Origin: Ursus arctos
Lineage: Eukaryota > Chordata > Mammalia > Carnivora > Ursidae
Assembly: GCF_023065955.2 (NCBI RefSeq)
Contig: NW_026622764.1
Span: forward strand, 44,957,833-45,021,832
DNA length: 64,000 bases
Direction: 5' to 3'
The notes under the pieces were generated by a model. It was given only the letters and a program-made list of their open reading frames with translations, was not told the DNA's origin and did not search any database. This document shows positions 10,215 through 22,905 of this stretch, in pieces (the first letter of the stretch is position 1; every line of letters starts with the position of its first letter). Made by a program: the position numbers and the translations under genes.

Positions 10215-11895
10215 ATGATAATTTTATAAAATTTTGTTTGTAGAAATATGGATGGAAAGGTATTTTGGTGAGGTCTCAGATGGAAATGAAAACTTGTTAA
10301 TAGACAACGGAGATGTTTGTCATAGAAACTTGGCTGAACTGTGTTCCTGTTCAGGTGTTTTGTGGGAGGTAGAAATTGCTAGTGATGAAATTGGATATGC
10401 AACTGAGGAAGGTTCTAAGCAAAGTGTTAAAGGAGTAGTTTGGTTTCTCTTAACTGCTTATAGCAAAACATGAGAAGAGAGAAATGAATTGAAGAAATTA
10501 AGTAAAAAAGGAAGTGGAACTTAAAGATTTGGGAAATTCTCAGTCTATCACGTTGCAAAAAACCAGAAAGTGTTTTTGGAAGAGAATGCTAAGGATGTGG
10601 CTGAACAATCATTTGCTAAAGAGATTCATATGTGTATAAAACATGGACCTAATTAGCCACACCAGCAGAAACATTGCTGGTTCTAACTGAAGGACATGGA
10701 CACTAGACAAAACGAAGGAGAGCTGTCAGACTTATTAGATCCTCCAGGACCAGATCATAGAGTCATTTGGCTGTAAATGTGCACTGTTTTTCAAGCAGAG
10801 GAAGAATGACCGGAAAGGTAATTCAGAGATCATCAGAACTGCCTCCTTGGTTTCAGATGGGAGACATCACATTGGTTTGAACAGACTAGGAAGCAGCAGC
10901 CCTCAAGCCTTAAGGGCAGGGTTGCCCAGGGATCTTCAGGGTGTGAAGCGTCACACCAGAGCCTGAGAGGGGAGCATAACTCCCATCCACTCCTCGCCCC
11001 CCCACCTCCTCAATCTCCTATCCCTTCATTCCACCAAGCCCTGCGCGACAGAGCTGCAGGGCATGACCACGGCCCGGTGGAGGTGGGACTACCACTCCGG
11101 TAAGTCAGGAAGGCATAGTATTGAACCAAAGAGGATTGTTCTCAAGCCTCAAGAACTAAAGATACTTACCTTGCTTGCTTTTGGACTTGCTTGAGACCTC
11201 CTCACCCCTTTTTTCTTCTGATTTCTCTCTTATGAATGTATATCCTATGCCTGCCCCACCGTTGTATTTTGGAAGTACATAACTTCTCTGGTTTCATAGA
11301 TTCATAGCTGGAGAGGAGTTTCACCTCAGGATGAATCATACCTTCAGTCTCACTCAAATCTGATTTAAATGATGTTTAGATGAGACTTTGGAATTTAGAC
11401 TTTATTTTTTTTAAAAGATTTTATTTATTATTTGAGAGAGAACGAGAGTGAGAGAGATCACAGAGGGAGAGGGAGACTTGCCCCATGAGCCTGAGAGCCT
11501 GATGCGGGGCTTGGTCCCAGAACCCTGAGATCATGACCCAAGCCAAAGGCAAACACTTAACAGACTGAACCACCCAGGCACCCTGGAATTTAGACTTTAG
11601 AGTTGATGCTGGAATGAGTTAAGATTTTGGGGGCTATTGGGGTGGTATGAATGTATTTTGCATGTGAGAAAAGCATGAATTTTGGGGGACCAGAAGCAGA
11701 ACGCTATGGGCTATTATGTGAAGACAATGAGAAGATGGGCATCTGCAAGCCAGAAAGAGGGCTCTCACCAGTACCTGAATCTACCAGCATCTTGATATTG
11801 GACTTCCCAGCCTGCAGAACTGGGAAAAATAAATGCTATTGTCTGAAACACCCAATCTGTAGCATTTCGTCATAGCCACCAAAACAGAATAAATA
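10215..11895 (+). mobile_element. MaLR provirus remnant: internal region plus deleted 3' LTR
   Basis: From about 10215 the sequence follows the MaLR (MST/THE1-type) internal region in the same order and direction. Examples are 'gtgaggtctcagatggaaat', 'ggttctaagcaaagtgttaa' and 'ccaccgttgtattttggaag', then 'gctggaatgagttaagattt' at about 11609. The 3' LTR follows at about 11701-11895 and ends with the typical 'ttggacttcccagcctgcag' and 'ataaatgctattgtctgaaa'. That LTR is only about 195 bp because its middle is missing. No 5' LTR is visible. The internal region has no usable reading frame: a 79-codon frame at 10234-10473 is the longest. A SINE splits it at 11405-11583. Long-inactive relic. Confidence 0.85.
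11389..11599 (-). mobile_element. CAN-SINE nested in the MaLR remnant
   Basis: SINE body 11405-11583, antisense, ends 'gaaccacccaggcaccc'. The perfect 16-bp duplication TGGAATTTAGACTTTA at 11389-11404 and 11584-11599 is itself MaLR internal sequence. This proves that the SINE inserted into an already resident element. The body 'ttgccccatgagcctgagag' is diverged; older subfamily. Confidence 0.95.
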
Positions 11896-11899
11896 TAGT

Positions 11900-12242
11900 A
11901 GGAAACTGAAAGTTATCAAACAAATTTTAGGATGAATTAATTCTAAAATTTGTATAAATTGTATGCCAAAGTATACCAAAGAGAGACAATAGATGCTTAA
12001 TTGATTTGGAAAAACTAATTTGAGGCGCAGAATAATATTAGTATTACCCAAAATTTTTATGATATGATGAGAAGGGGATAAATCAAACAACCTAATACTG
12101 ACTGGGGGGAAAACATGAAAAAGTCATTTTCATACAAACAAATTCAGGGTGTCAAAAACAGAAGAGAGAAAAAGACAGAACCCACCATAAAGGGAGGTGT
12201 GACAGAAGAGAGAGAGAGAAAGAGAAAAGGGAAGACAGTTCA
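11900..12242. other. Unclassified stretch with GA-rich run
   Basis: No gene seen. A purine-rich GA run occupies about 12199-12236 just before an L1/HAL1 fragment. Confidence 0.4.
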
Positions 12243-13080
12243 AAAACACATTTAGTGATAATGAGAATGCAAATTAAAGTAACAATGTAATGACACAATA
12301 TATACCAGACTCAGATGTTTATGAAAAACGATATCATTCACTGAGAGTGGGTATGTTGAGAAAACAGTACTATCTTTGAGTCTTGAAAGAAATATGAATT
12401 ATTGTAGCCTTTATGGAAAGCAATTTGGAAACATTTGACGGAGTTACAAACGCACCTACCCTTTGACCAGCAATCCCATTTATGCAAATCTATTCCATAG
12501 ATACAAAGTTGTTTCACACCAGTGAGGTCCTTACCATTAGTGTCTATTGCTACGGATGTTACTCACATCACAAGACTTGATAAATACTTTGATATCACTC
12601 AGAATAAAAACACCAAAGCCTAAGTGTATATGTACAAAGATGTTTATTGCGTGATTGATAATGGCAGGAAAATAAAAAGGGAAATCATGTGAACCCCCAT
12701 CTGCAGCGGAACAGTTAATGAATCAGGGTATACATAAAACGTAGTGTGCTACATTGACATTAACGGGAGTGAGTTATAGATATAGAGGAGGGAGATTTAC
12801 GTATGGATTTTTTGCCTGAGAAAAGCAAGAAACTGACGTATATGGATGTTATGATAATGGATGCTTTTAAAGGAGGTAGTCCCTAAATAAAACATTAACT
12901 GTATGAGTAGATCGGTTTAGTTGTATGTGTGTGCATGTGAATATGTAGAGAGAGAGGTAGACAGAGAGAAAGAGGGGGACAGAGGAAATTATGTGACCAC
13001 AGAGAAATAATTCAGATGAATATATTGAGTGACTAGGAACCTGGATTATGGGAGTAGCAAGCCGAAGGGGGAAAAATACC
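12243..13080 (+). repeat. Old L1/HAL1 3' fragment
   Basis: 'gagaatgcaaattaaagtaac', 'caatttggaaacatttgacg' and 'ctttgaccagcaatcccattt', then 'aagatgtttattgcgtgattg', follow the end of L1 ORF2 in order on the + strand. The sequence is strongly diverged, with indels and stops throughout. The 3' boundary beyond about 12800 is vague, with a GA-rich stretch at 12945-12985. Confidence 0.7.
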
Positions 13081-13453
13081 AAAAGATTGAACTAAAAGAG
13101 TCAGTACGATAATAATCATATATATGCATTTATGCAAAATTATAAATATGTATTTGTGTGGGTATTTTTTTTTAGAAAAAGAGCTATCTTTCAGAAAGGA
13201 GAAGCTAATTTCCATGTGCTAAGAAATAAATAATGAACTAGAGATAGCAGATTAAAACTATTTTTAGCAAAAAGTTTGACAAAGGCAAGAGATTGGGAGT
13301 AGTGACGAGTGGTGATTGAGAGAGTATTAAGTTTAACAAAAGTCATTTATCCTATAGGGGTGATTTGAGCTTATGTTTTTATTTAGAAAGATATAAAATG
13401 ATTTGGCAGAAAGGATAAAGGTAACGCTACAAAATGTAGCAGAAACAATATTT

Positions 13454-13476
13454 ATACACACACACACACACACACA
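13454..13476. repeat. (CA)n microsatellite
   Basis: About 11 uninterrupted CA units followed by 'gagg'. Confidence 0.9.
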
Positions 13477-13829
13477 GAGGAGAAAATGGCTTTTGGAACA
13501 CTTTTAGTAAGTAAAAAGTTAGAGATTCCTTTCTACTAGAGATGAAAGTAAAAGAGAAAGAGTGAAAATGAGGAAATATGTCTGGGCGAGTAGAAAACAG
13601 TAGGGTAGGCCAGTTGCTATTCTACTGCGGGATTTTCTGCTGTTTCCTTCAAAGCAAAGCCTGAATGGGAGTGATTTTTTTGTTTTGTTTTCATTGTCCA
13701 GGGATGGAGATACTGGTGAAATGAGCACATTAGAGATATTGATGAGCAACTTTGGTTCTTTAACTTTGATCTCAGCCTTTGACAGCCCGCTAGACTGACC
13801 CCGTGTGGGAGCAGCATGGGAGCGCATGA

Positions 13830-13830
<1 letters not shown>

Positions 13831-13861
<31 letters not shown>
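13831..13861. repeat. (GA)n microsatellite
   Basis: About 14 GA units, one interruption 'aggg' at the start. Pure purine strand. Confidence 0.92.
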
Positions 13862-16062
13862 TGTTAGGGTAACTACTCCTCCTCATATAACCTGGCACTG
13901 CAATGCCAGTGATTAAAACAAAGCTTGCCATTGTTCAAACTTACTGTAATATTTGACTATTCATTTCAAATATAGATTTCAGTTACAGTAAAAAAAAAAA
14001 AACTTCCCAGTCCACATTATATATTGAAATTCTATCAGTTTATTGAAGTCTAGATGTATATTTATTATTAAAGCCCTAAAATGTTGCAGTAATTAATTGT
14101 GACTTCAATCACTGATAATTCTATGTACCAAACATGTTAGTAATAAACTTAAAAAAAATTGAAAACATAAAAATAGGCTGACAATTTATACAAATATAAA
14201 GAATGAACACATTAGCTCAATAACTTTAGGAAGGACATGTGATTCTTTTCAAAGCTAGAATATTAATTGGATAATATATTTTGTCAATGTGGGAATTGCT
14301 GTGTGAGTATTACTACCATTAAAGAAAATAGCCTTTCCTTAAATCAGATACTATGAAAGAGAAAGGACATTTTACCGCTTTGATGATAATATTACCATGA
14401 GCTGTACTCTGTCTGGGTTGAACGAACCAAAAACATTATGTGTTTCACAAGTGTCCTCCTGTGAAAGGATGCATCTATTTAGCATTGTAAATATTCAACG
14501 TAGGAAAGACAGAGGCAATCCGGTAGCTTATTTATCTAAAAATTGATTGTATCTCCATTATATCAAAAATTTCAAAGGTTATCAACTACAATGTTAATAA
14601 CAGAATATTAATAATCATTATATTTTGTATAACACCACATTTATTCTTTACTTTCTGAGTTCTTTATATGGTAATGATATTTGTCTTCTGCTTGGGTTTC
14701 ATATGAAGATTAATTTTGACCCTCATCCATTCATCACTCGACCAAAATGTACCTCTCTGATACATTTATGCTTTCAATATCAACAATTAGGTGAACTAGC
14801 AGTGGGTAGAAAGTGTTACCCACTTTTTCTTTCTTGAAACTCCTTCCATTTCTAGGAGGAGGGATTAAGATTAAGAAATTAAGGGAAAGGAATCAAAAGT
14901 AACATGAGTGTGGATGGGATTTTGTGAAGAGAAAAATCTGCAAGAGCTAGTCCAGGGAAGGCAGAATATGTCAACAAATATTGATGAAATGGTGTTTGCT
15001 AACCAAAAACAAATAAATACACCTAACCATGCCTAGCTGGTGTTTTTGTGGATGAATTCACCGTGAACATGTAATCAGCAAATAACCAAAAATCATTATT
15101 TCATGTATTTATGAGGATATCTGCTTATTTGTTTTTGTAAGTTTATACAAGCAGGTAGAAAAGAAAGATAAAAATGTCATGATAGATTTGTAATCAGGTA
15201 ATCCTGGAAGATAATAGGTAATGCAGAGGAGAATAGATGATAAAGCAGGAGAAATATAGGAAAATAATTACTAAGAAAAGAGAAAAATTAAATGCTGTTT
15301 GCATACAAAACCCAGATAAAACATAGGTCTACATTTATGATGGTGTGTGGAAAGTGGGTAGGGTGTAGTTACCATAAAGATTTTCGATAGGGGAATTGTG
15401 TGACTGTCTTTGTTTCCTATGTTCATTAAATTCCATCCATTTATATTTTGTTTATTCTCATCATCACTTTAGATGACCAGTGTTGAGTGTGCATTGCACT
15501 GGTTTACTAAAACATGTAGCATCTGTTTGACTTCTATGTTTGCTTTTTATTCCAACATGGATATAAGGTAATTGTGATAATCATGATTCATTTAAGTAAG
15601 AACATATCTCTGTATATTAAATTTTATAAGTAACATAGTTATTTTTGTATAACTTCTATTGTACTTTATATATTTCTATGTCCTACTGTGGCATTTAGAA
15701 TTTAAAATGAATATGTTCTTACTCCACCTTACCAATACACAGGTCTTAACATCTCCATTTTCCATTTCATGTTCTTGAGGTTTTTCAGCTTCATTCAAAG
15801 TTAGAAATGTTGCATAGCCTTCATTATTCTAGTGGGATATCTGATTATCCCATACACATTGTGGGTTTGTGTTAGAAAACAGGCAATAGTTTGGACAACA
15901 GATTCTCAAAATTATTTCTTAGCAAACTAGCAGGATTTCAAACAATTGCCCTGAGTATAAATAAATGAATATATAACCTATAATGAAAATATGTTACTGT
16001 GTTTCACAATATGCTTCCAACTTGTCATTTGACCTTTTTGAAAGTTAAGGAATATAGCTTTA

Positions 16063-16560
16063 ATTGTTCATTTATTTCTTCAACAAATCAACGTGCTATT
16101 TCCTACAGACTCAAGGACAAATGTGATATGGACTCTGATCTTCGTGAATGACACTCAAATGAGGAGATAATAATAATAGTAATAATAATAATAATAATAA
16201 TAGTTGTAATCACTGTTAGCAGTCTATAGAAGATACTATGATAAACTTATAAAAGATCTAGGACTCCAGGAAGGATTCTGAAAGAAAGTGTCAGTTTTGG
16301 CAAATGTTATTGATACCTGCTAAGTGAACGCAGGAGAAAGAAACGTGTTTTAACCAAGTGGAACAGCATGTACAAAGCATCAATTTAAAAAATGTTTTGA
16401 GACATTCCAATATATGCAGAGAATTTGCATAGTCAGAATTAGACTGGTATTGAAAATGGAGTAAATGAGACTGGGAACTGGCAGGACTGAGACTGTGAAG
16501 ACTCTTGTTATGTTCAAGTAAGGGAGTTAGAACTTCAGAACACTTTACAGGCCAAATCTT
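16063..16560 (-). repeat. L2 LINE fragment, antisense
   Basis: The left edge 'tcatttatttcttcaacaaa' is the complement of the L2 3' terminus. Antisense L2 body sequence follows, with 'ggaacagcatgtacaaagca', 'gactggtattgaaaatggag' and 'gaactggcaggactgagact'. A TAA-type microsatellite has grown inside it at 16167-16203. There is no open reading frame. L2 is among the oldest interspersed repeats in mammals. Confidence 0.65.
16167..16203. repeat. (TAA)n microsatellite
   Basis: About 12 trinucleotide units with one TAG interruption. Confidence 0.93.
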
Positions 16561-19117
16561 TCTTCAAAACTCTGAACATGTTTTTAAAACAATCATCTAA
16601 CGAATAGATAAAATATTTAAATTATGAATCAGATGAACCTGATTCATATGGCCATACTACTTTTTCACTAAAGTATATTACAATTTAAAAGTAATTTTGC
16701 TCCCAGTTTGGTTGACACCCCCCACCCCCTTGAGTAGTTCACTAGAATCTGGGATTAACTAAAGAGTAATTCATCTGGGCCAGAACTTCAGACTAACCCC
16801 TCTCTATCCTTTTAAAGGGAAACACTATTTTTTTTTTTATATTGAAGACTAGTAGTTTGCTTTGATCTCATGACACTTACTTTGAACAAAAAAAGTTGCT
16901 ATTCTGCATATTTGAATGAAATAGTCACAGTCAAATTATTTCTTCTCTCGTGAAAGCTAGTGAAGTTCCATTGCAGTGTGTTTAAAGGACTCAAAGATTT
17001 GAGTAAGATAAATATTCATGAAAAGCATAGGTGCCAACATGAAGAAACTATATAAAATATCTCAATTTACTAGTCATTAGAATTTTGATATTTTTATTAT
17101 AGAATGAACATTAGCATGTGTTGCATTGACATTTTGCTTTAATTTTCTCACATCATCTTGGTTTTATTAGGAACTAGCATGCTGCCCAGTAATCTTTGTG
17201 GACTAATAAGGATGATAGCTTTTAACACAGCTTTCAGTATAAAAATAATGTTGCCATCTACTCTAATTAAGATGTCCTGTATTGGGTAAGAAGATAGAAA
17301 TTGCCTGGTTAAAACAACAATAACAACAACAAAACTCATTCTAAAATTTCCTTCCTCCTCCCATTAGTAGAAAGATACAGGTATGATTAGGTTTTTATGT
17401 TCATAATGAAATTAGATATAATGTAGAAAAATGAAATTATGCATTAAAAATAATTGGAAACAAAAGAAAAGAGAACGTGCAGTTCTTCTCACACAGAAAT
17501 GTTTAGATCAATTGTTTAGAATCTAATTTAATTATCTTATAAAATGAGTCAAGTGGGATAGCAAGTTTTAATCTAATGCTGAGCAAGGCCTTTAGAGTTG
17601 CTATTATACAATTGTTTTGACTTTTATTTCTCTGAGATGGAAACTATCTCTGACCCTGATACAATCCCTTGTTATTGGATCATTTTGTATATAATTCTAC
17701 TTCTTTCTTTTCCATTACATTCATCATCTTCTCAGCTAATATGATGATATTGAACATATGGGGTCTAGATGAAAGAAATAAATATACATCATATTTTCAC
17801 TGATATCATAAAAGGGAATTTCTGAGCCTTTCTTCAGCTATATTAATGTTTAGCAACAAGTTAGCAACAGCATGCAGTTTCACCGGATTATAACAAAAAA
17901 AATTCTAAATTGGTTGCCCCGGGAACTGGTTGGCCATGTCCCAGGTAGCAAATGCACTGAAAGAGAATTTTTACCATCTCAGAAGAAAGAAGTCTTCAGA
18001 AAATTTCAAGTTGATCTCGCTGAAATATTAAAGACACAGTAGCAAAATACTCTTAATTAGTTTGAACATTTTGATTCTGAATATTTTTGGTTAGTGGTAC
18101 AATATCTCTTATGTTTCATGCAATGATGTTCAGCCTGCTTTTCAATCCATTTATATACTTCAATCCACATAACTACTGTGCCATTTCTTCCTAAAACTTA
18201 TATTCTGTATGAGCACTTTCCCTCAACTCCCAAAGCTTAATTAGGCACAGATTACTTCTTGCCTGCTGTCTTGGCTTCATTATTACTGGAATCTTTCTTT
18301 TTCTTCTGTACTCACTCTAAGTCTTGCCCTCAATTTCTTCTATAACTCATCTGTTTTAATAAGCTTACCTCTATTCCATGCTTTTTCTTGCCTTAATATG
18401 TGATAATATTAGGCTATCTATAGTCAGATAACGACCAGACTCTTTGCTTTAATACCATGTGTTCAACTGCTGCTGGGCTACATATTGACAGGGAGAAGAT
18501 TGTAGATCTTGAAGTTCAAGGCAATTGAGAAAAATAATGTAAAACTGACTCATTACTTTAACCCTGACTCATCAAACAGCTGAAGAGGGCATTAGAAGAA
18601 TTAAAATTAATGAGCATTTTCTTTTTTCCCTACAAAGACACCTGAAAAGTCCCCAACTGTTATGTATTACAAGCAAAATCTTCAAAGCTAAATTTCTGGC
18701 TGCTTAGCGGGAGGCTGAATGTTTAATAGTGAGGTTAAGGATAAGTTAAAGAATTTTTGTGATGGTTGACATCTGTGAAGTCCTATGGGTCACTATATTC
18801 TTTAAGTCGAACATCTTTCAGCAGTTGGTGAAGTTTCACTCCCTTGGGGGTAACTCAGAAGAGACTGTAAGAAAGTCTCATACATCATTTATACCAGGTC
18901 TGAAGCCTCAGGAGATTCTGTTGGTCCACATTCTTGTCCCAGCGATCAGATCCAGGTGAGTCAGTCACCCCGCTGACACCCTGACCTGACCCAACCCTCT
19001 CAGCAGCTCCCTTGTCACCCAGCCTACACATGGCTGGAAAAAATTAGAGAGAACACTGACCATAGTGACCTGGCAGGAGTGCTGTGGGGCAAAGGCCATA
19101 CTAAAATACCAATGCAA
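16561..19117. other. Unique AT-rich sequence
   Basis: No gene or classified repeat recognised. 17880-18020 has a less AT-biased block ('ttggttgccccgggaactgg') without any element I can name. Confidence 0.45.
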
Positions 19118-19435
19118 ATGCAAGGTATGAATAAATTAGAAAGGGTTCAGAGGACAGACACAAAAATGATGAAGCACTTTAAAAACAGACTTATGTAGAA
19201 AGACTAAAGGGATTTAAATTATTTAGCCTTGAGGAGTGAAGGCTGAGGATAAATAGAATAATAATCTTCAAATAGTGTGAAGCAACCATTCTTCTCTTAG
19301 CTCCACTGTGATCAAGAGTATATAACTTAACGTCAGGGATAAATTAGAAAATCTAGAAAGCTTTCCTCTCTTGGAAAGAAGCACCTGACTACTACAGACA
19401 CTTGAAATGTGATCTTTTGTAGTATCGGGCAAACT
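19118..19435 (+). repeat. L3/CR1-type LINE fragment
   Basis: 'gaaagggttcagaggacagac', 'aaaatgatgaagcactttaa', 'ttatttagccttgaggagtg' and 'aataataatcttcaaatagtg' follow, in order, the 3' end of the CR1/L3 LINE. That end corresponds to the C-terminus of its reverse-transcriptase ORF ('RVQRTDTKMM' and 'YLRLFSLEERR' type peptides). It is ancient, with many indels. L3 predates the placental radiation and indicates a locus without large deletions since then. Confidence 0.75.
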
Positions 19436-19689
19436 GAATGAAAATACCATCACCATTGGTCTATCCCAGTAACATACTCCAGAAGTTGAAACAGATGAAG
19501 ACTGATTCTCCCAAGCTTATGTGCATGATTACACTGGGAAGCACAGACCTCCAAAACACTGGCCTTATCACAAGTGGCTACAAAATGCTAGGGTGCATGA
19601 ATTTACAAATCTTAAAGTTAATTTTGCAGTTTGAAAAATGGACCAAGACTGGAAGCAGTAATCAGATGACTATTTTTAACTAGTTATTA

Positions 19690-20400
19690 AAGACATATTT
19701 TGAAAATACAAAATGAATTTAAAAGAAAGAGATTACCACGATTAGTATTTTTAGTTGCATAAAAACATACTTGGGATCTAAGTTATTTAAATGTGCAGAA
19801 CGCTAATGAAGGAACATCTGAAGTGCAGGTGAGACCTACAATCTGCTGTCATTTGGGGGAACATATGCTTTTGGGTGGACCAGTGTTATCAAGGCTAATA
19901 GCTCCTTGTTATTGCTCTTTGTTCCAGCTTTGCTTTTCACTCCTAACTTGTAGGACAGCTTAAATGGTTGACTTGTTTAAAGTGCTTAATTACTCATGTG
20001 GTGGCTATTACCAATACAAACTGTCTACAGGATACACAGACAGCTATTGTGTCCCAGCTGATGTTACAATACTAAATGGGACCTGATTACTGTACATTGC
20101 TTTTCAATGCTGTTAATTTGCATGTTTGAATAAGTCTGTTGGGACTCCATTTTGCAGCTATTGCTTCGTGCACGCTGCTTGGGATCGCTTTGGGAAACCG
20201 TGTGTGATTGGCTTTTTCTATTCATCAGAATAGAGGGTTTGGAGCTGCTGACACCATGGCCATTATGCATTGCACCTATGGGTTTTGTGGCCCATTACAT
20301 ATTGGATTGCTGCACTTGCTTTTTCTTTTTCTTTTTTCCCTTTAGTGCTTGGTTTCTGCTTATTACTGAATATTCTTAAATGTGGAAGCCAGCATGAGTA
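19690..20400. promoter_or_regulatory. Candidate conserved noncoding element
   Basis: Repeat-free. It carries clustered homeodomain/POU-like words: 'gcttaattactcatgtgg' (TAATTA beside an E-box-like CATGTG), 'ctgttaatttgcatgtttg' (TAATTTGCAT) and 'ggccattatgcattgc'. GC content is balanced compared with the neighbouring AT-rich DNA. The dense sequence of motifs without indel-like low complexity is the look of vertebrate developmental enhancers. This is inference by eye only; conservation cannot be tested here. Confidence 0.3.
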
Positions 20401-21626
20401 TATGATTGTTAATTGGGAAGCACAGAAGGAATTAAAAAAAAATTAAAATATTCATTGGTAGGTTGATGGATTTCTAGAATTGATTTCATAAACGTTAATG
20501 GAAATGAATGTCTCTTTTCTTAAAAAGTAGCTAAGCACATGTTTTGGGTTGTTTCAACACAATGACTACTCAGTCCATTTAGACTCTAAGAGAATTTAAG
20601 TTTGTCCCTGCAAGAAATATTTCAAACTTTGTGTCATTTGCTAGTCAATTAAACAAAAAATTAAAAGTTTATTTGTCAATACCCAAACTTATTTCAAATA
20701 TAAAAATCAATATGCATTTAATGTGGTATGGTGTGCATTAGATGTCCAGGTAAAACCAGCTTCTAGCATTTTCTGTGCTAAAGAACTTGCCTGGTTTTCA
20801 CACATATGTGAGAGATTTGAGAATGCTTGCAAACAGATAGCACAATACCTTGTATATACTGTTGTCGATCAACAATAACATAATCTTCTAATCTTTTTTC
20901 GAATTTTTTCTCAATTGGACCTGCTTTGATTTTTCTGTCAGAATGATAATGGCAAGATGATTTCAACTTCTGTGACATTCTTTGCAGGATTCTGGTACAA
21001 AGTAAGATTGCATCTGGGCTCATTGGGAAAGAGTTAGATTGGTGCTACAGGTGCCAAAAGAGGGAGCCCAGCGTTCATAATTCATTATTTCATTTCTCCG
21101 TTCTTGAACCTGTAAAAATATTGCTTTTGACTTTTTTTTTTTTACTTTGCTATTGGTCATTAACCATTTAAATTAGAGGAAACAATAATTATGGACATAG
21201 GGGGTTTGTTGGAGAGGAGAGGAAGAATAAGTTGCCCGAGAAAATATCTATATTTATGCATAAAACATCTAAAATAACTTAATGGCTAATAGGGAGTTTG
21301 AGAGGATGAGTTGACTTGAGTTGAAAGATCTCTCTAGGACCATTCAAGTTGACCCTCTCTGCTTATCTTGTGGGATCTATCAGGATTGAAGACATGACCT
21401 AAAGGAATGCTTTGTATTTTCAGTGTTATGCATATTTGGCCAGGTAGCAATAACAAAAATTAATAATGAACTGTAGTATACAATAACAAAATGAATGAAG
21501 CCCAGGTCAGCTGACTAAGAAAGCAGTTATTTGCCCTGAAAATATTTGTATTGAGAGAGAAGAAATAATGGTAAAAGATAGAACACTTGTTTAATTAGAC
21601 AGAGGTTTAGGGTAGTAATCTAACGT
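20401..21626. other. Unique AT-rich sequence
   Basis: No gene or repeat recognised. A minus frame of 81 codons (20778-21023) has no recognisable signature. Confidence 0.45.
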
Positions 21627-21627
21627 A

Positions 21628-21662
<35 letters not shown>
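21627..21662. repeat. (AC)n microsatellite
   Basis: About 18 AC units with one 'at' interruption early. Long enough to be polymorphic. Confidence 0.95.
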
Positions 21663-22654
21663 CTCATACTGTGACTGATTGCATTTTCAAGCAGAGGTTT
21701 CTAATTGTAATCATATATAGATGGGTATATATTAAAATAGAAGTTTCTAGGTGCCACCACCAGAAAGAATTCATTTGTTGTTGGGTAGGACATAAAAATC
21801 TATATTTCTTCAAAATTGTTGAACTTTGGTGGTCAACCAAGTTTGCATTTCCCTAATCTAGAAGACTAGTTTCAGTATAGCTGCATGGTAGGATTGCTGA
21901 ATTCAATAATCTCCGCATTTCCTAGATAAACCAAATAGACTTAGGAGGAGAAATGGAAAAAGTAATAACAAAAGCAGCAAAAATGCAGTTGCTGCATTTC
22001 TACCAAGGCAAAATGTGTGCTGTTTAAGAAAACTTCAGATATCAGGAAGTAATCAGACGGAAGCAAGTCAACCTGGGCTACAGGGTCATGCGCCCAAGGA
22101 AGAGACCAGAAGCCATAGCATGTGTGAGAAGATCTGAAGCAAGACCCGTCACTATCAGTGTATACAGATAGTGTCTCTGGTGATTTCATTGACTTCTCAC
22201 TTTTATTCACTAGGTTGATCAAATAGATTCAAAATTCTATAAACATAAGCACCAATTCTATTCATACTATACATGTATATGTATAGCAATGTGGAAACTA
22301 TGGAAACTATGTATTAGCATTTGGGCTTATATTTGAAGAAATGCCTTTTTAAAAAATAAATGTACAACTTTTTTGAGAATATCTTTCAATTTTTTTTTAA
22401 AATACTGCTTTTAAAATTTAATCAGGATAACTATTTTATATTAAAATTTTATACTCCATTTTTAACTAAGAATAGAGTATTTAGGAACTCAAAACTAATA
22501 CATTTTTTCATTCTCATTAAAAAACACAAAAATAAGTAAAAAATTAATGGTAACACATAACTGTAAAAATATTATGTAGCAATGTATAGCGAAAATAATA
22601 GTCAAGGTATATTATTCCTCAAAATGTAATATTGTATGCTTTTAAATAATAGAT
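21663..22654. other. Unique AT-rich sequence
   Basis: Nothing recognised; very AT-rich from about 22340 onward. Confidence 0.45.
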
Positions 22655-22905
22655 TTTGTTTTTAGACCAGTTTTAGATTTAAAGAAAAGTGTGAGTAGTA
22701 AGAACAGAGTCTTAATATACCTCTTCTCCCACTGCCTATAATTTCCCTTATTTTTAATGTTTTGCACTAGTATAGTTTATGTTTTACAATTAACTAATAT
22801 TATTATTAACTGAAGTCCATAGTTTAAATGAACATTCACTCTTGTGTTGTATGTTCTATAGGTTTCGATGTGTAATACTGCATTTTTACCATTAATGTTT
22901 TGATG
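22655..22905 (-). repeat. L1 3'UTR fragment, antisense
   Basis: 'gaccagttttagatttaaag', 'tacctcttctcccactgcct', 'ctgaagtccatagtttaaat' and 'cattcactcttgtgttgtat' parallel the antisense L1M 3'UTR segment also present at about 50485-50700 ('agtgtagttttaggttcaca', 'cccaaagtccacggttcaca'). It is a non-coding, old fragment with fuzzy ends. Confidence 0.65.

Larger units (their letters stand above)
13081..16062. other. Unique AT-rich sequence with simple repeats
   Basis: No gene or classified interspersed repeat. It contains a CA run (13454-13476), a GA run (13831-13861) and an A tract at about 13990-14001. The overlapping minus frames of 102 and 104 codons at 13519-13931 run through the GA repeat, giving a Ser-Leu repeat, and are not credible proteins. 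Confidence 0.5.

Noticed and set aside
13519..13931. Overlapping 102- and 104-codon minus frames
   Set aside because: Length is inflated by the GA microsatellite; neither shows protein-like features.
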